A DNA stretch of 64,000 nt. Origin: Chryseobacterium sp. JUb7 (lineage in GTDB: Bacteria > Bacteroidota > Bacteroidia > Flavobacteriales > Weeksellaceae). The notes beneath the pieces were generated by a model, which saw nothing but the letters and a program-made list of their open reading frames with translations, ran no database searches and had not been told where the DNA came from. Where the stretch lies: assembly GCF_024806495.1 (NCBI RefSeq), contig NZ_JANUFF010000014.1:1-64000 (forward strand). Reading direction: 5' to 3'. Below are positions 17,831-25,388 of this stretch, one piece after another. The position numbers were made by a program, and so were the translations under genes. Each line of letters starts with the position of its first letter. Within the stretch, counting starts at the first letter, position 1.

Positions 17831-17846
17831 TATAAATTCATGAATC
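17831..17846. promoter_or_regulatory. Operator candidate C, TATAAATTCATGAATC
   Basis: Same 16-mer as copy B. It lies between the divergent regulator (- strand) and the GG-leader peptide gene (+ strand), with its centre about 78 bases before the peptide start codon. It could control both directions. Confidence 0.6.
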
Positions 17847-17918
17847 TAGATAACATATATTATGAAAATTCACAAAAAAAAAATTTCTTTGCAGTAAATA
17901 ATTTTTAATTTTACAACA

Positions 17919-18110
17919 ATGAAGAAAGCAAAAAAAAATGAAAAAAAGTTATCTCTAAAAAAATTGCAACTTTCTAAAATCACCGATTTAGGAAAAGTAC
18001 AGGGAGGTAAAACTCCTGATGGCTTGGGAATTATAGGTGATGATGGATGTATGTTTCCTGAGAATGCAAGCAAAATACATGATGGTCCTATCGGAAGTAC
18101 CGGACAATAA
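17919..18110 (+). CDS. GG-leader peptide, possible RiPP precursor or signal (63 aa)
   Basis: Very basic N-terminus, then a Leu-Ser-Leu-Lys-Lys-Leu-Gln-Leu-Ser-Lys-Ile leader ending Val-Gln-Gly-Gly (28-31), the style of Bacteroidota natural-product precursors. The 32-residue remainder has one Cys, several Gly and Asp, and three Pro, and ends Gly-Ser-Thr-Gly-Gln. It is followed after 17 bases by a secreted prolyl oligopeptidase gene. No modification enzyme is adjacent on this strand, but a C39 exporter lies 6 kb away. It could be a minimally modified bacteriocin, a signal peptide or a substrate of the peptidase. Function not recognised. Confidence 0.8.
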   Translation: MKKAKKNEKKLSLKKLQLSKITDLGKVQGGKTPDGLGIIGDDGCMFPENASKIHDGPIGSTGQ

Positions 18111-18127
18111 TTAATATTTATTTTTAC

Positions 18128-20311
18128 ATGAAGTATAGAATATTTATCATTACTTTACTACTTTTCACAGTTTTAGGTGCACAATCAAATAATTTAGCTC
18201 TTAAAACATCTGCTACAGATCAATATTTCGGAAGTACAATAACAGATGATTACAGAAATCTGGAAAATTTAAAAGATCCTCAAACCATTTCCTGGATGAG
18301 GTCTCAAACAGATTATTCTAATTCAGTTATTAATGCTATCCCCAATCGAAATTATTATTTAGAAAAAAGATTGGAACTAGATAAAAGACAAGGGTATTCG
18401 GTAAGCGGATTAAAAATTACAAGTGATGATAAATATTTCTATCTAAAGAAGAAATCAAACGAAAAAGTAGCTAAAGTCTATTATCGAAAAGGATTTTCAG
18501 GAAAAGAAGAAGTCTTATACGATCCTTCTCATTTTGTTTCTCCAAGAGATCGTGATACTGCACACGAATTCATCATCAATCTTATAAGTCCGAGCTGGGA
18601 CGGAAACCGCCTGGCCATTTCGCTTTCCGAGAAAGGAAAAGAATTTTCAGAAGTTATTATCATGGATGTAAAAACCAAATATATTCATCCTGAAATTCTT
18701 ACAAATATAAACCCGTCTACTGTCGGCGGCATTAAATGGCTTGGTGACAACTCCGGTTTTTTTTATGTTTATTACCCTACAACAGACAAAACTTCTGATA
18801 GCTTTGGCAAAAACACCGAATCTATTTTATATAAAATTGGAGAAGACCCAGAAAAACGAAATATCATTTTTTCAAATCACCATAATCCTGATTTAAAAAT
18901 TGGTGATACAGGATTTCCAGCCGTGCTGACATTTACGCCTACCAATCAAAATCTTATAGGAATTATCGTAGACTCCGAAGACTTCAGAGATACTTTCATT
19001 ATCAGTAAAAAAGACTTACTAAATGGTAAGCAAAACTGGAAGCCGCTGTATACCAAAAAAGATAAGATTTTTAATATAACTTTGATTGATGATGATCTAT
19101 ACTATATGTCCGGTCAAAACTCATCTAATTTTAAATTATGTAAGACAAACATAAATAATCCCGATTTCAAAAATCCTACCATCCTTATTCCTGAAAAAAA
19201 GACGGAAGTTCTTACCAATTATGTAATAACATCTGATGGTATCTATTATACAACAACCAAAAATGGTGTAGAAGCCAAACTTTATTTATATAAAAAGGGT
19301 AAAGAGAATCCTATAAAATTACCTTACACTTCTGGCAATATAGGTCTTCAAGCTAAAGGTAAAGACTTTTCTGATATCTGGGTAAGCTGCTCTGGATGGG
19401 CCAATGAACAGCAGAGATTTAAATATAATGTAACTAAAAATATATTTACATTAGAAAACTTAGTCCCTATAATAGAGTATCCTGAATTTAAAGATATCAT
19501 TGTGGATGAAATCACGGTTAAATCTTATGACGGAACTGAAGTACCATTATCCCTGATTTACAGGAAAAATATTAAAAGAGACGGTAAGGCACCTGTTTTA
19601 ATGCAGGCTTATGGGGCATACGCAGAATCATATTATCCATTTTTCGCAAGAAGTTATCTGGTTTGGGCCAACCAGGGAGGTATAGTAGCCGTTCCACACA
19701 TCCGTGGAGGCGGGGAAAAAGGAGAGCAATGGCATATTGACGGTCAAAAACTAAAGAAGCCTAATTCCTGGAAAGACTTAATAGCCTGTGCTGAATATTT
19801 AATTGATCAAAATTATACCTCATCAAAAAAAATAGCTGTTTGGGGAGCAAGTGCAGGTGGAATTACCATTGGAAGAGCAATTACCGAAAAGCCCGAATTA
19901 TTTGGGGCGGCAATTATTGAAGCTGGTGTTTTAAATCCCTTAAGAAATGAGTTTGGAGGAACGATAAAAACTTCTGTTCAGGAATATGGCTCCATTGAAG
20001 ACTCAGTAGGCTTTAAAGGACTTTTGGAAATGGATGCTTATATGCACATAAAAAAAGGCGTTGAATATCCTGCTACCTTAATTACTGCAGGTATTAATGA
20101 TCCCAGAGTTGCCCCTTGGATGCCTTCAAAGTTTGCAGCAAAATTATTGGCAGATAATGCTGCAAAAAGTCCAATTTTGTTAAGAATAAATTACGATGGC
20201 GGACATGGCGCAGATCTTCCGGTTTCAGAATTATACTCAAATATAAGTGATATTTTTGCTTTTGCATTTTGGCAGTTAGGACATCCCGATTACCAACCGG
20301 ATAAAAAATAA
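18128..20311 (+). CDS. Secreted prolyl oligopeptidase, family S9 (727 aa)
   Basis: Serine peptidase with an N-terminal signal peptide (hydrophobic residues 4-17, then Ala-Gln), a beta-propeller region to about residue 430, and an alpha/beta-hydrolase domain. The triad is visible: Ser575 in Gly-Ala-Ser-Ala-Gly-Gly, Asp658 in Ile-Asn-Asp-Pro-Arg-Val, and His693 in Gly-Gly-His-Gly. The length fits the prolyl endopeptidase family known from Elizabethkingia (Flavobacterium) meningoseptica. It forms an apparent two-gene unit with the GG-leader peptide. POP-type enzymes act as leader peptidases in some RiPP pathways, so peptide processing outside the cytoplasm is plausible; general peptide degradation is the alternative. 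Confidence 0.9.
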   Translation: MKYRIFIITLLLFTVLGAQSNNLALKTSATDQYFGSTITDDYRNLENLKDPQTISWMRSQTDYSNSVINAIPNRNYYLEKRLELDKRQGYSVSGLKITSDDKYFYLKKKSNEKVAKVYYRKGFSGKEEVLYDPSHFVSPRDRDTAHEFIINLISPSWDGNRLAISLSEKGKEFSEVIIMDVKTKYIHPEILTNINPSTVGGIKWLGDNSGFFYVYYPTTDKTSDSFGKNTESILYKIGEDPEKRNIIFSNHHNPDLKIGDTGFPAVLTFTPTNQNLIGIIVDSEDFRDTFIISKKDLLNGKQNWKPLYTKKDKIFNITLIDDDLYYMSGQNSSNFKLCKTNINNPDFKNPTILIPEKKTEVLTNYVITSDGIYYTTTKNGVEAKLYLYKKGKENPIKLPYTSGNIGLQAKGKDFSDIWVSCSGWANEQQRFKYNVTKNIFTLENLVPIIEYPEFKDIIVDEITVKSYDGTEVPLSLIYRKNIKRDGKAPVLMQAYGAYAESYYPFFARSYLVWANQGGIVAVPHIRGGGEKGEQWHIDGQKLKKPNSWKDLIACAEYLIDQNYTSSKKIAVWGASAGGITIGRAITEKPELFGAAIIEAGVLNPLRNEFGGTIKTSVQEYGSIEDSVGFKGLLEMDAYMHIKKGVEYPATLITAGINDPRVAPWMPSKFAAKLLADNAAKSPILLRINYDGGHGADLPVSELYSNISDIFAFAFWQLGHPDYQPDKK

Positions 20312-20430
20312 AATGAATTCGTTTTAGTTAATTTATTTTCTACTCTTTATCAAGGATTAGTATTTGGTATCCATTATAAATTGTAATAGCCACGACTTGA
20401 CCTATACCTTGATCTTATAAAATTAAAAAC

Positions 20431-20464
20431 AATCAAGCACCTACATTTCTGTAAGTGCTTGATT
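20431..20464 (-). terminator. Terminator downstream of tRNA
   Basis: AATCAAGCACCTACA (20431-20445), loop TTTC, TGTAAGTGCTTGATT (20450-20464), one mismatch in the stem. Read on the - strand it is followed by a T-rich tail and lies just after the tRNA. The inner 22 bases share both stem arms with the hairpin at 9119-9140. Confidence 0.75.
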
Positions 20465-20471
20465 CTATATG

Positions 20472-20545
20472 TGGTCCCACCTGGGCTCGAACCAGGGACC
20501 ACCTGATTATGAGTCAGGTGCTCTAACCAACTGAGCTATAGGACC
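20472..20545 (-). tRNA. tRNA with CAT anticodon (Met, or Ile2 if lysidine-modified)
   Basis: 74 nt cloverleaf on the - strand. The 7-bp acceptor stem is GGTCCTA with TGGGACC (one T-G pair). The D arm is GCTCAGTTGGTTAGAGC, the anticodon stem CCTGA/TCAGG encloses CTCATAA, and the T arm contains GGTTCGA. CCA is not encoded. CAT may be elongator Met or tRNA-Ile2; sequence alone, by eye, does not settle it. Confidence 0.92.
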
Positions 20546-20607
20546 TCAAAACTTGGTTAAATTTTGTGATTGCAAAAATAGCAAAAATTATTTCACTACA
20601 AAACTTT

Positions 20608-21006
20608 TTATTGCTTTTCTTGACAAAGTTCTACCAGTACACCATTGGTAGATTTAGGATGTAAGAAGACAACTAATTTGTTATCAGCACCTTCTTTGGG
20701 TTCTTCGGATATAAACTGAAATCCTTCTTTTTTTAATCTTTTTACTTCTTCAACAATATTTTCCACTCCAAAAGCAAGATGATGGATGCCTTCCCCCTTC
20801 TTTTCAATAAATTTTGAGATTGGGCTTTCTTCTTTACTGGCTTCCAAAAGCTCAATTTTACTCTCTCCGGTCTCATAAAAAGAAGTAATCACTCCTTCCC
20901 TTTCCACCATTTCTTTTTTATAAGATTCCTTTCCTAAAAGTTTCGTAAAGAGTTCATCAGAAATGCCTAAGGATTTTACAGCAATACCAATATGTTCTAA
21001 CTTCAT
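20608..21006 (-). CDS. mce: Methylmalonyl-CoA epimerase (132 aa)
   Basis: VOC-fold enzyme interconverting (R)- and (S)-methylmalonyl-CoA in propionate/succinate metabolism. It begins with the diagnostic Leu-Glu-His-Ile-Gly-Ile-Ala-Val (metal ligand His5). A second metal-binding segment is His-His-Leu-Ala-Phe, and the C-terminus is His-Pro-Lys-Ser-Thr-Asn-Gly-Val-Leu-Val-Glu-Leu with the ligand Glu. The length is normal for the family. The divergent rbfA start is 91 bases away. Confidence 0.92.
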   Translation of the reverse strand: MKLEHIGIAVKSLGISDELFTKLLGKESYKKEMVEREGVITSFYETGESKIELLEASKEESPISKFIEKKGEGIHHLAFGVENIVEEVKRLKKEGFQFISEEPKEGADNKLVVFLHPKSTNGVLVELCQEKQ

Positions 21007-21081
21007 AAATAAAAAATATAATTTTAGTTGTAAATTTGATACAGACTCTAAATTTCAAAGTATCAATTCAAACAAAAGTAC

Positions 21082-21089
21082 TAAATTTG
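21082..21089 (+). promoter_or_regulatory. -7 promoter element TAAATTTG for rbfA
   Basis: An exact match to the Bacteroidota -7 consensus TAnnTTTG, ending 8 bases before the rbfA start codon. The start point would be very close to the ATG, giving a short leader. No convincing -33 TTTG was seen. Confidence 0.45.
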
Positions 21090-21097
21090 CATAACTT

Positions 21098-21457
21098 ATG
21101 GAAAGTAACAGACAAAGAAAAGTAGCACAGATTATTCAGGAAGATTTCGCAGAACTTTTCCGCAAGCAGGCTGCAGAAAGCAAACAAAGTATTTTGGTAT
21201 CAGTTTCAGACGTAAAAGTAACTGCAGATTTAGGAATTGCTAAAATTTATTTAAGCATTTTTCCTCAGGAATTCCGTTCTGCTGTCATGAAGGAAATCGA
21301 AGAAAATAAAGCTCAGTACAGAAATTTTATCGGCCAGAAAATGGCAAAACAGGTTCGTGTAATTCCTAATCTTAATTTTTATCTTGATACTGCTCTTGAT
21401 GACGTTGAGAAACTGGAAAGAGAATTAAGAGGAGAAGGAGACAACCCTGTTTTATAG
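21098..21457 (+). CDS. rbfA: 30S ribosome-binding factor A (119 aa)
   Basis: Small KH-like protein needed for 16S rRNA maturation and 30S assembly. The typical start Ser-Asn-Arg-Gln-Arg-Lys-Val-Ala-Gln-Ile-Ile-Gln-Glu-Asp, the central Val-Ser-Asp-Val-Lys-Val-Thr-Ala-Asp-Leu and the Phe-Tyr-Leu-Asp-Thr-Ala-Leu-Asp-Asp segments identify it. The permease gene begins 3 bases after its stop. Confidence 0.95.
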   Translation: MESNRQRKVAQIIQEDFAELFRKQAAESKQSILVSVSDVKVTADLGIAKIYLSIFPQEFRSAVMKEIEENKAQYRNFIGQKMAKQVRVIPNLNFYLDTALDDVEKLERELRGEGDNPVL

Positions 21458-21460
21458 ATT

Positions 21461-22666
21461 TTGAAGAACATTGCATTTTATATCGCTTCAAGATACCTTT
21501 TATCAAAAAAAGGGAGTACTGCCGTTACGTTTATTACGTGGCTGGCTGTTGGAGCAATGACGGTTGCCGTTACTGCAATGTTCGTTATTATTTCAGTTTT
21601 TTCGGGATTAGAAGATCTTAATAAGGATCTTATCTCCAATCTTCATTCAGATTTAACCATTAAAAGCAATTCCGGAAAAACGATAAAAGATCTCAAAAAA
21701 ATTACAACTGTATTAGGCGACAGCAAAGAGATCAGTAATTTTTCAAAAATTATAGAAGAGAAAGTATATATCAGCTATAACGGAAAAGGTGATATTGCTT
21801 ATTTAAGAGGTGTTGATTCGGCTTATGTAAAAGTAAATCCTATTGATAAAGATGTGATCTACGGAGCTTATCCGAGTTTTGATTATTCCAATGAAGTTAT
21901 CATGGAAAACTCTCTGGATAACAGACTTTCAATTCCTGTAGATACGACGAATGCTTACGCAACAGTTTTGATGCCTAAACCCGGAACAGGAATTATCAAC
22001 AGAGAAGATGACATTTACAATAAAAAAGATATTATTGTTACAGGAGTTTTCCCTGGAAAAGATCAGTTGGACAATTATATCATTGCACCGATCGAATTGG
22101 CAGAGGAACTTCTTAATCTTCCTAAAAAATCAGCATATCAGATTGTTATTAAATTAAAAAATCCTGAAAATGCAGATTCCGTTAAACAAAGCTTATTATC
22201 TTCTCTTGGAAAAAATATTGAGATCAAAACCAAAGAAGAAGAAAACGCAGCTTTCTGGAAGATGATAAACACTGAAAAACTGTTTATTTATCTCATTTTC
22301 GCACTGGTTATTTTTATTACAACTTTTAATCTTGCAGGAGCTATTATTATTCTTCAGCTCGACAAAAAAGAACAGGCAAAATCGTTGGTTTCTTTAGGTT
22401 TCCCTTTAAGAGATTTACGAAGAATATACTTTTATACCGGAATTCTGATCGTCGTTTTAGGTATTATTTCCGGATTAATCGTGGGAACAGCATTATGCTA
22501 CTTCCAACAATACACAGAGTTTTTCAAAGCCAATGAAATTTTACCTTTCCCTGTAAAGATCGTCGGGAAAAATTATTTCATTGTAGCCCTTACTGCATCC
22601 CTCTTCGGATTCATCATTTCGTGGGTATTTTCAAAAATCAGCAAAGAGTATATTACTAAAAGTTAA
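21461..22666 (+). CDS. FtsX/LolC-E-like ABC transporter permease (401 aa)
   Basis: Inner-membrane permease of the MacB/FtsX/LolE type. One N-terminal helix (about 20-48) is followed by a large periplasmic domain (about 50-270) and three C-terminal helices. The start is TTG at 21461: the peptide Lys-Asn-Ile-Ala-Phe-Tyr-Ile-Ala-Ser-Arg-Tyr-Leu is the normal N-terminus of the family and no ATG precedes it. It may move lipoproteins to the outer membrane (LolE-like) with an ATPase encoded elsewhere; macrolide-type export is the alternative. It forms an operon with rbfA. Confidence 0.85.
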   Translation: MKNIAFYIASRYLLSKKGSTAVTFITWLAVGAMTVAVTAMFVIISVFSGLEDLNKDLISNLHSDLTIKSNSGKTIKDLKKITTVLGDSKEISNFSKIIEEKVYISYNGKGDIAYLRGVDSAYVKVNPIDKDVIYGAYPSFDYSNEVIMENSLDNRLSIPVDTTNAYATVLMPKPGTGIINREDDIYNKKDIIVTGVFPGKDQLDNYIIAPIELAEELLNLPKKSAYQIVIKLKNPENADSVKQSLLSSLGKNIEIKTKEEENAAFWKMINTEKLFIYLIFALVIFITTFNLAGAIIILQLDKKEQAKSLVSLGFPLRDLRRIYFYTGILIVVLGIISGLIVGTALCYFQQYTEFFKANEILPFPVKIVGKNYFIVALTASLFGFIISWVFSKISKEYITKS

Positions 22667-22716
22667 CAATCGTTAGGATTTATTTTTTTGTACCTTTACC
22701 GCCCAATTTTTTTAGG

Positions 22717-24513
22717 ATGAAACATACTTTACTCTCTACTTTAATGTGCTTTGTATTTGCTAGTACATTTGCACAAATCCCGACGGGATACTACAATGGG
22801 ACTACTGGTCTTACCGGAGCAACATTGAAAACAAAACTGAAAGACATTATATCTGCCGGTCACCAGGATCATGGATATGGCGGATTATGGACAGGATATC
22901 AAACCACTGACCGTGATACGACTTACGAAAACGACGGAACTATTCTTGACATTTATTCCGAGAATCCAAACGGTCCGGATCCGTATAACTTTACTTACGG
23001 AACTAATCAGTGTGGAAGCTACAGCGCAGAAGGCAATTGCTACAACAGAGAACATATCGTTCCGCAAAGTCTTTTTAATGAAGCTTTTCCAATGAAATCT
23101 GACATCCACTTTATCCGTGCTACAGACGGAAAAGTAAACGGAATGAGATCCAACTATCCTTTCGGAAAAGTAGGGACAGCGAGCTTTACTTCTCTAAACG
23201 GATCAAAATTAGGAAATTCTGTTTCTGCAGGATATGGAGGAACAGTTTTCGAACCTATTGATGCATTCAAAGGAGATGTTGCCAGAATGATCTTTTATTT
23301 TGTAACAAGATACGAAACCCAACTTGCAGGTTTCAGTACAGGAAATATGTTGGGAGGTTCTTCATTCCCTGGATTACAACAGTGGGAACTTGATCAGCTG
23401 ATAGCATGGAATACTTTAGATCCTGTTTCTCAAGCTGAAATTAACAGAAATAACGCTTCTTATACCTATCAGGGTAACAGAAACCCTTATATCGACCACC
23501 CGGAATATGTAAATCAGATCTGGGGAACTCCGGTAGTTGATACTCAAGCTCCAACAGCTGCGACTAACTTAGCCACAAACAATCCGACTTCAAATTCTAT
23601 TTCTTTAAGCTGGACAGCTGCAACAGATAATATTGGAGTAACAGGTTATGACATCTATGTAAACGGAACTTTTTACACCACTGCTTCCGGAACTACTGCA
23701 ACAGTTTCAGGATTAAATCCTTCTACGACATACAACTTTTATATCATTGCAAAAGATGCTGCCGGAAATACGTCTTCCCAAAGTAATACTGCTACAGGAA
23801 CTACTTTAGCAGGACAACCCGGAGGCGGAAGCTGTGGTACAGAAAATTTTGAAAATATACCTTCCGGAGGAAATGGCTATGATACAAGAACATGGACAAA
23901 TGCAGGTATTACATGGACCGCTACTGATGGAAGAACAGACCAGACTATTTCAGGAAAAGCAATTACTTTAAGAGTTGGAAACCTTACAAGTTCTACAGTT
24001 TCCGGAGGAATTCAAAGCTTAACTTTAACGACAGCTTTAAAATTCGGAACTGGGCCAGGTGTTTTAAATGTTGAAATAAACGGAGTTCAGGTAGGTACAA
24101 TTCCTTACAGTTCTACAGCTAACGCAACAACGACCACTACCATCAATAATATCAACGTAAGCGGAAACGTTGTCATTAAGATTACTAACCCTATTACAAG
24201 TACAACGGGAGCAAGAGTTGCTCTTGATGATCTTAGCTGGACTTGCTACAGCAGCTCTTTAGGAACTGTGGAAACAGCAAAAGAAAAAACTTTCAGTATT
24301 TATCCTAATCCTGTTAGAAACAACGAATTATTTGTAAAAGGTGAAAACTTATCAAAAATTTCAAAAGCGGAAATCTATGACCTTTCAGGAAAATTAATTG
24401 ATGCTATTGCAAATCCTTTTAAAAATTCAAATAAGATCAATCTTAAAGGACTTACAAAAGGAAATTACATCTTGAAAACAGATCGTTTCACTACAAAATT
24501 CATTGTAGAATAA
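22717..24513 (+). CDS. Secreted endonuclease I with FN3 domain and T9SS tail (598 aa)
   Basis: Extracellular nuclease. A signal peptide (Phe-Ala-Ser-Thr-Phe-Ala-Gln) precedes an endonuclease I domain to about residue 270, with the His-metal motif Asn-Arg-Glu-His-Ile-Val-Pro-Gln-Ser. Next are a fibronectin type III domain (about 278-365), a beta-sandwich region and a type IX secretion C-terminal domain (Phe-Ser-Ile-Tyr-Pro-Asn-Pro... Lys-Gly-Asn-Tyr-Ile-Leu). It probably scavenges DNA for nutrients or degrades matrix DNA. The sequence 22691-22698 (TACCTTTA) could be its -7 element. Confidence 0.93.
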   Translation: MKHTLLSTLMCFVFASTFAQIPTGYYNGTTGLTGATLKTKLKDIISAGHQDHGYGGLWTGYQTTDRDTTYENDGTILDIYSENPNGPDPYNFTYGTNQCGSYSAEGNCYNREHIVPQSLFNEAFPMKSDIHFIRATDGKVNGMRSNYPFGKVGTASFTSLNGSKLGNSVSAGYGGTVFEPIDAFKGDVARMIFYFVTRYETQLAGFSTGNMLGGSSFPGLQQWELDQLIAWNTLDPVSQAEINRNNASYTYQGNRNPYIDHPEYVNQIWGTPVVDTQAPTAATNLATNNPTSNSISLSWTAATDNIGVTGYDIYVNGTFYTTASGTTATVSGLNPSTTYNFYIIAKDAAGNTSSQSNTATGTTLAGQPGGGSCGTENFENIPSGGNGYDTRTWTNAGITWTATDGRTDQTISGKAITLRVGNLTSSTVSGGIQSLTLTTALKFGTGPGVLNVEINGVQVGTIPYSSTANATTTTTINNINVSGNVVIKITNPITSTTGARVALDDLSWTCYSSSLGTVETAKEKTFSIYPNPVRNNELFVKGENLSKISKAEIYDLSGKLIDAIANPFKNSNKINLKGLTKGNYILKTDRFTTKFIVE

Positions 24514-24534
24514 GACAATAAAAATATTTTATAT

Positions 24535-24560
24535 AAAGACCGGTTTTGTCCGGTCTTTTT
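24535..24560 (+). terminator. Terminator after the endonuclease gene
   Basis: AAAGACCGG (24535-24543), loop TTTTGT, CCGGTCTTT (24550-24558) and more T. A clear intrinsic terminator 22 bases after the stop codon. Confidence 0.85.
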
Positions 24561-24575
24561 TTATAATTTTATGGT

Positions 24576-25313
24576 ATGGATTCTAATAAAAAACTAGGTT
24601 TGATAGGAAAGAACATTTCATATTCTTTCTCAAAAAAATTTTTCGAAGACAAATTCCAGAAACTGATGTTGAAAGGATATTCTTACAACATATTTGATCT
24701 TAGTGAAATTAATGAAGTTGAAAACTTGTTTTCAACGCCTGACCTTTTAGGCTTCAATGTTACCATTCCTTATAAAGAAAAAATCATCGATTATCTCGAT
24801 GAATTGAGTGATGAGGCCGAAAAAATCGGAGCTGTAAACTGTGTTTTGATTCAGGACGGGAAAAAAACAGGCTATAATACAGATGCTTTCGGATTTGAAA
24901 AGACATTTCTTCTTCACAAGAAGCAACATCATACATCAGCTTTAATATTAGGAAACGGAGGCGCTGCAAAAGCAGTAAAATATGCCTTGGACAAACATGG
25001 AATTTCTTCAATAACTGTTTCAAGAAATACGGAAGTCAATTTTGAAAATTTAGATAAAGAAACCGTTGAAAATCATAAAATTATTGTTCAGTGTACTCCG
25101 GTCGGAACTTTTCCGAATGTAGAAGAATGTTTGAGTTTTCCTTTCGAAGGAATCTCTAAAGATCACTTAATCATCGACTTAATTTACAACCCTAATTACA
25201 CACAGTTCATCATCAATGCTTCAGAAAAAGGAGCAAAAACAGTGAATGGCTATTATATGCTTGAACAGCAAGCAGAAAAAGCCTGGGAAATTTGGAATTT
25301 TCAAAAAAAATAA
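24576..25313 (+). CDS. aroE: Shikimate dehydrogenase (245 aa)
   Basis: Reduces 3-dehydroshikimate to shikimate with NADPH in aromatic amino acid synthesis. It has the N-terminal Gly-Lys-Asn-Ile-Ser-Tyr-Ser-Phe-Ser substrate loop and Asn-Val-Thr-Ile-Pro-Tyr-Lys with the catalytic Lys. The NADP site reads Gly-Asn-Gly-Gly-Ala-Ala-Lys-Ala, and the C-terminus carries Asn-Gly-Tyr-Tyr-Met-Leu-Glu-Gln-Gln-Ala. Slightly short, as is usual in Flavobacteriia. It is preceded directly by the endonuclease terminator. Confidence 0.95.
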   Translation: MDSNKKLGLIGKNISYSFSKKFFEDKFQKLMLKGYSYNIFDLSEINEVENLFSTPDLLGFNVTIPYKEKIIDYLDELSDEAEKIGAVNCVLIQDGKKTGYNTDAFGFEKTFLLHKKQHHTSALILGNGGAAKAVKYALDKHGISSITVSRNTEVNFENLDKETVENHKIIVQCTPVGTFPNVEECLSFPFEGISKDHLIIDLIYNPNYTQFIINASEKGAKTVNGYYMLEQQAEKAWEIWNFQKK

Positions 25314-25388
25314 CATAAATTAGTACTTTAATTGGCTTTTGCTATATATTTAAGAGGATAATAACGCCACTCACATAAACGACTTGCT

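Noticed and set aside
20472..20545. tRNA as an integration (att) site for the peptide island
   Set aside because: No duplicated tRNA 3' end and no integrase gene were found in the window.
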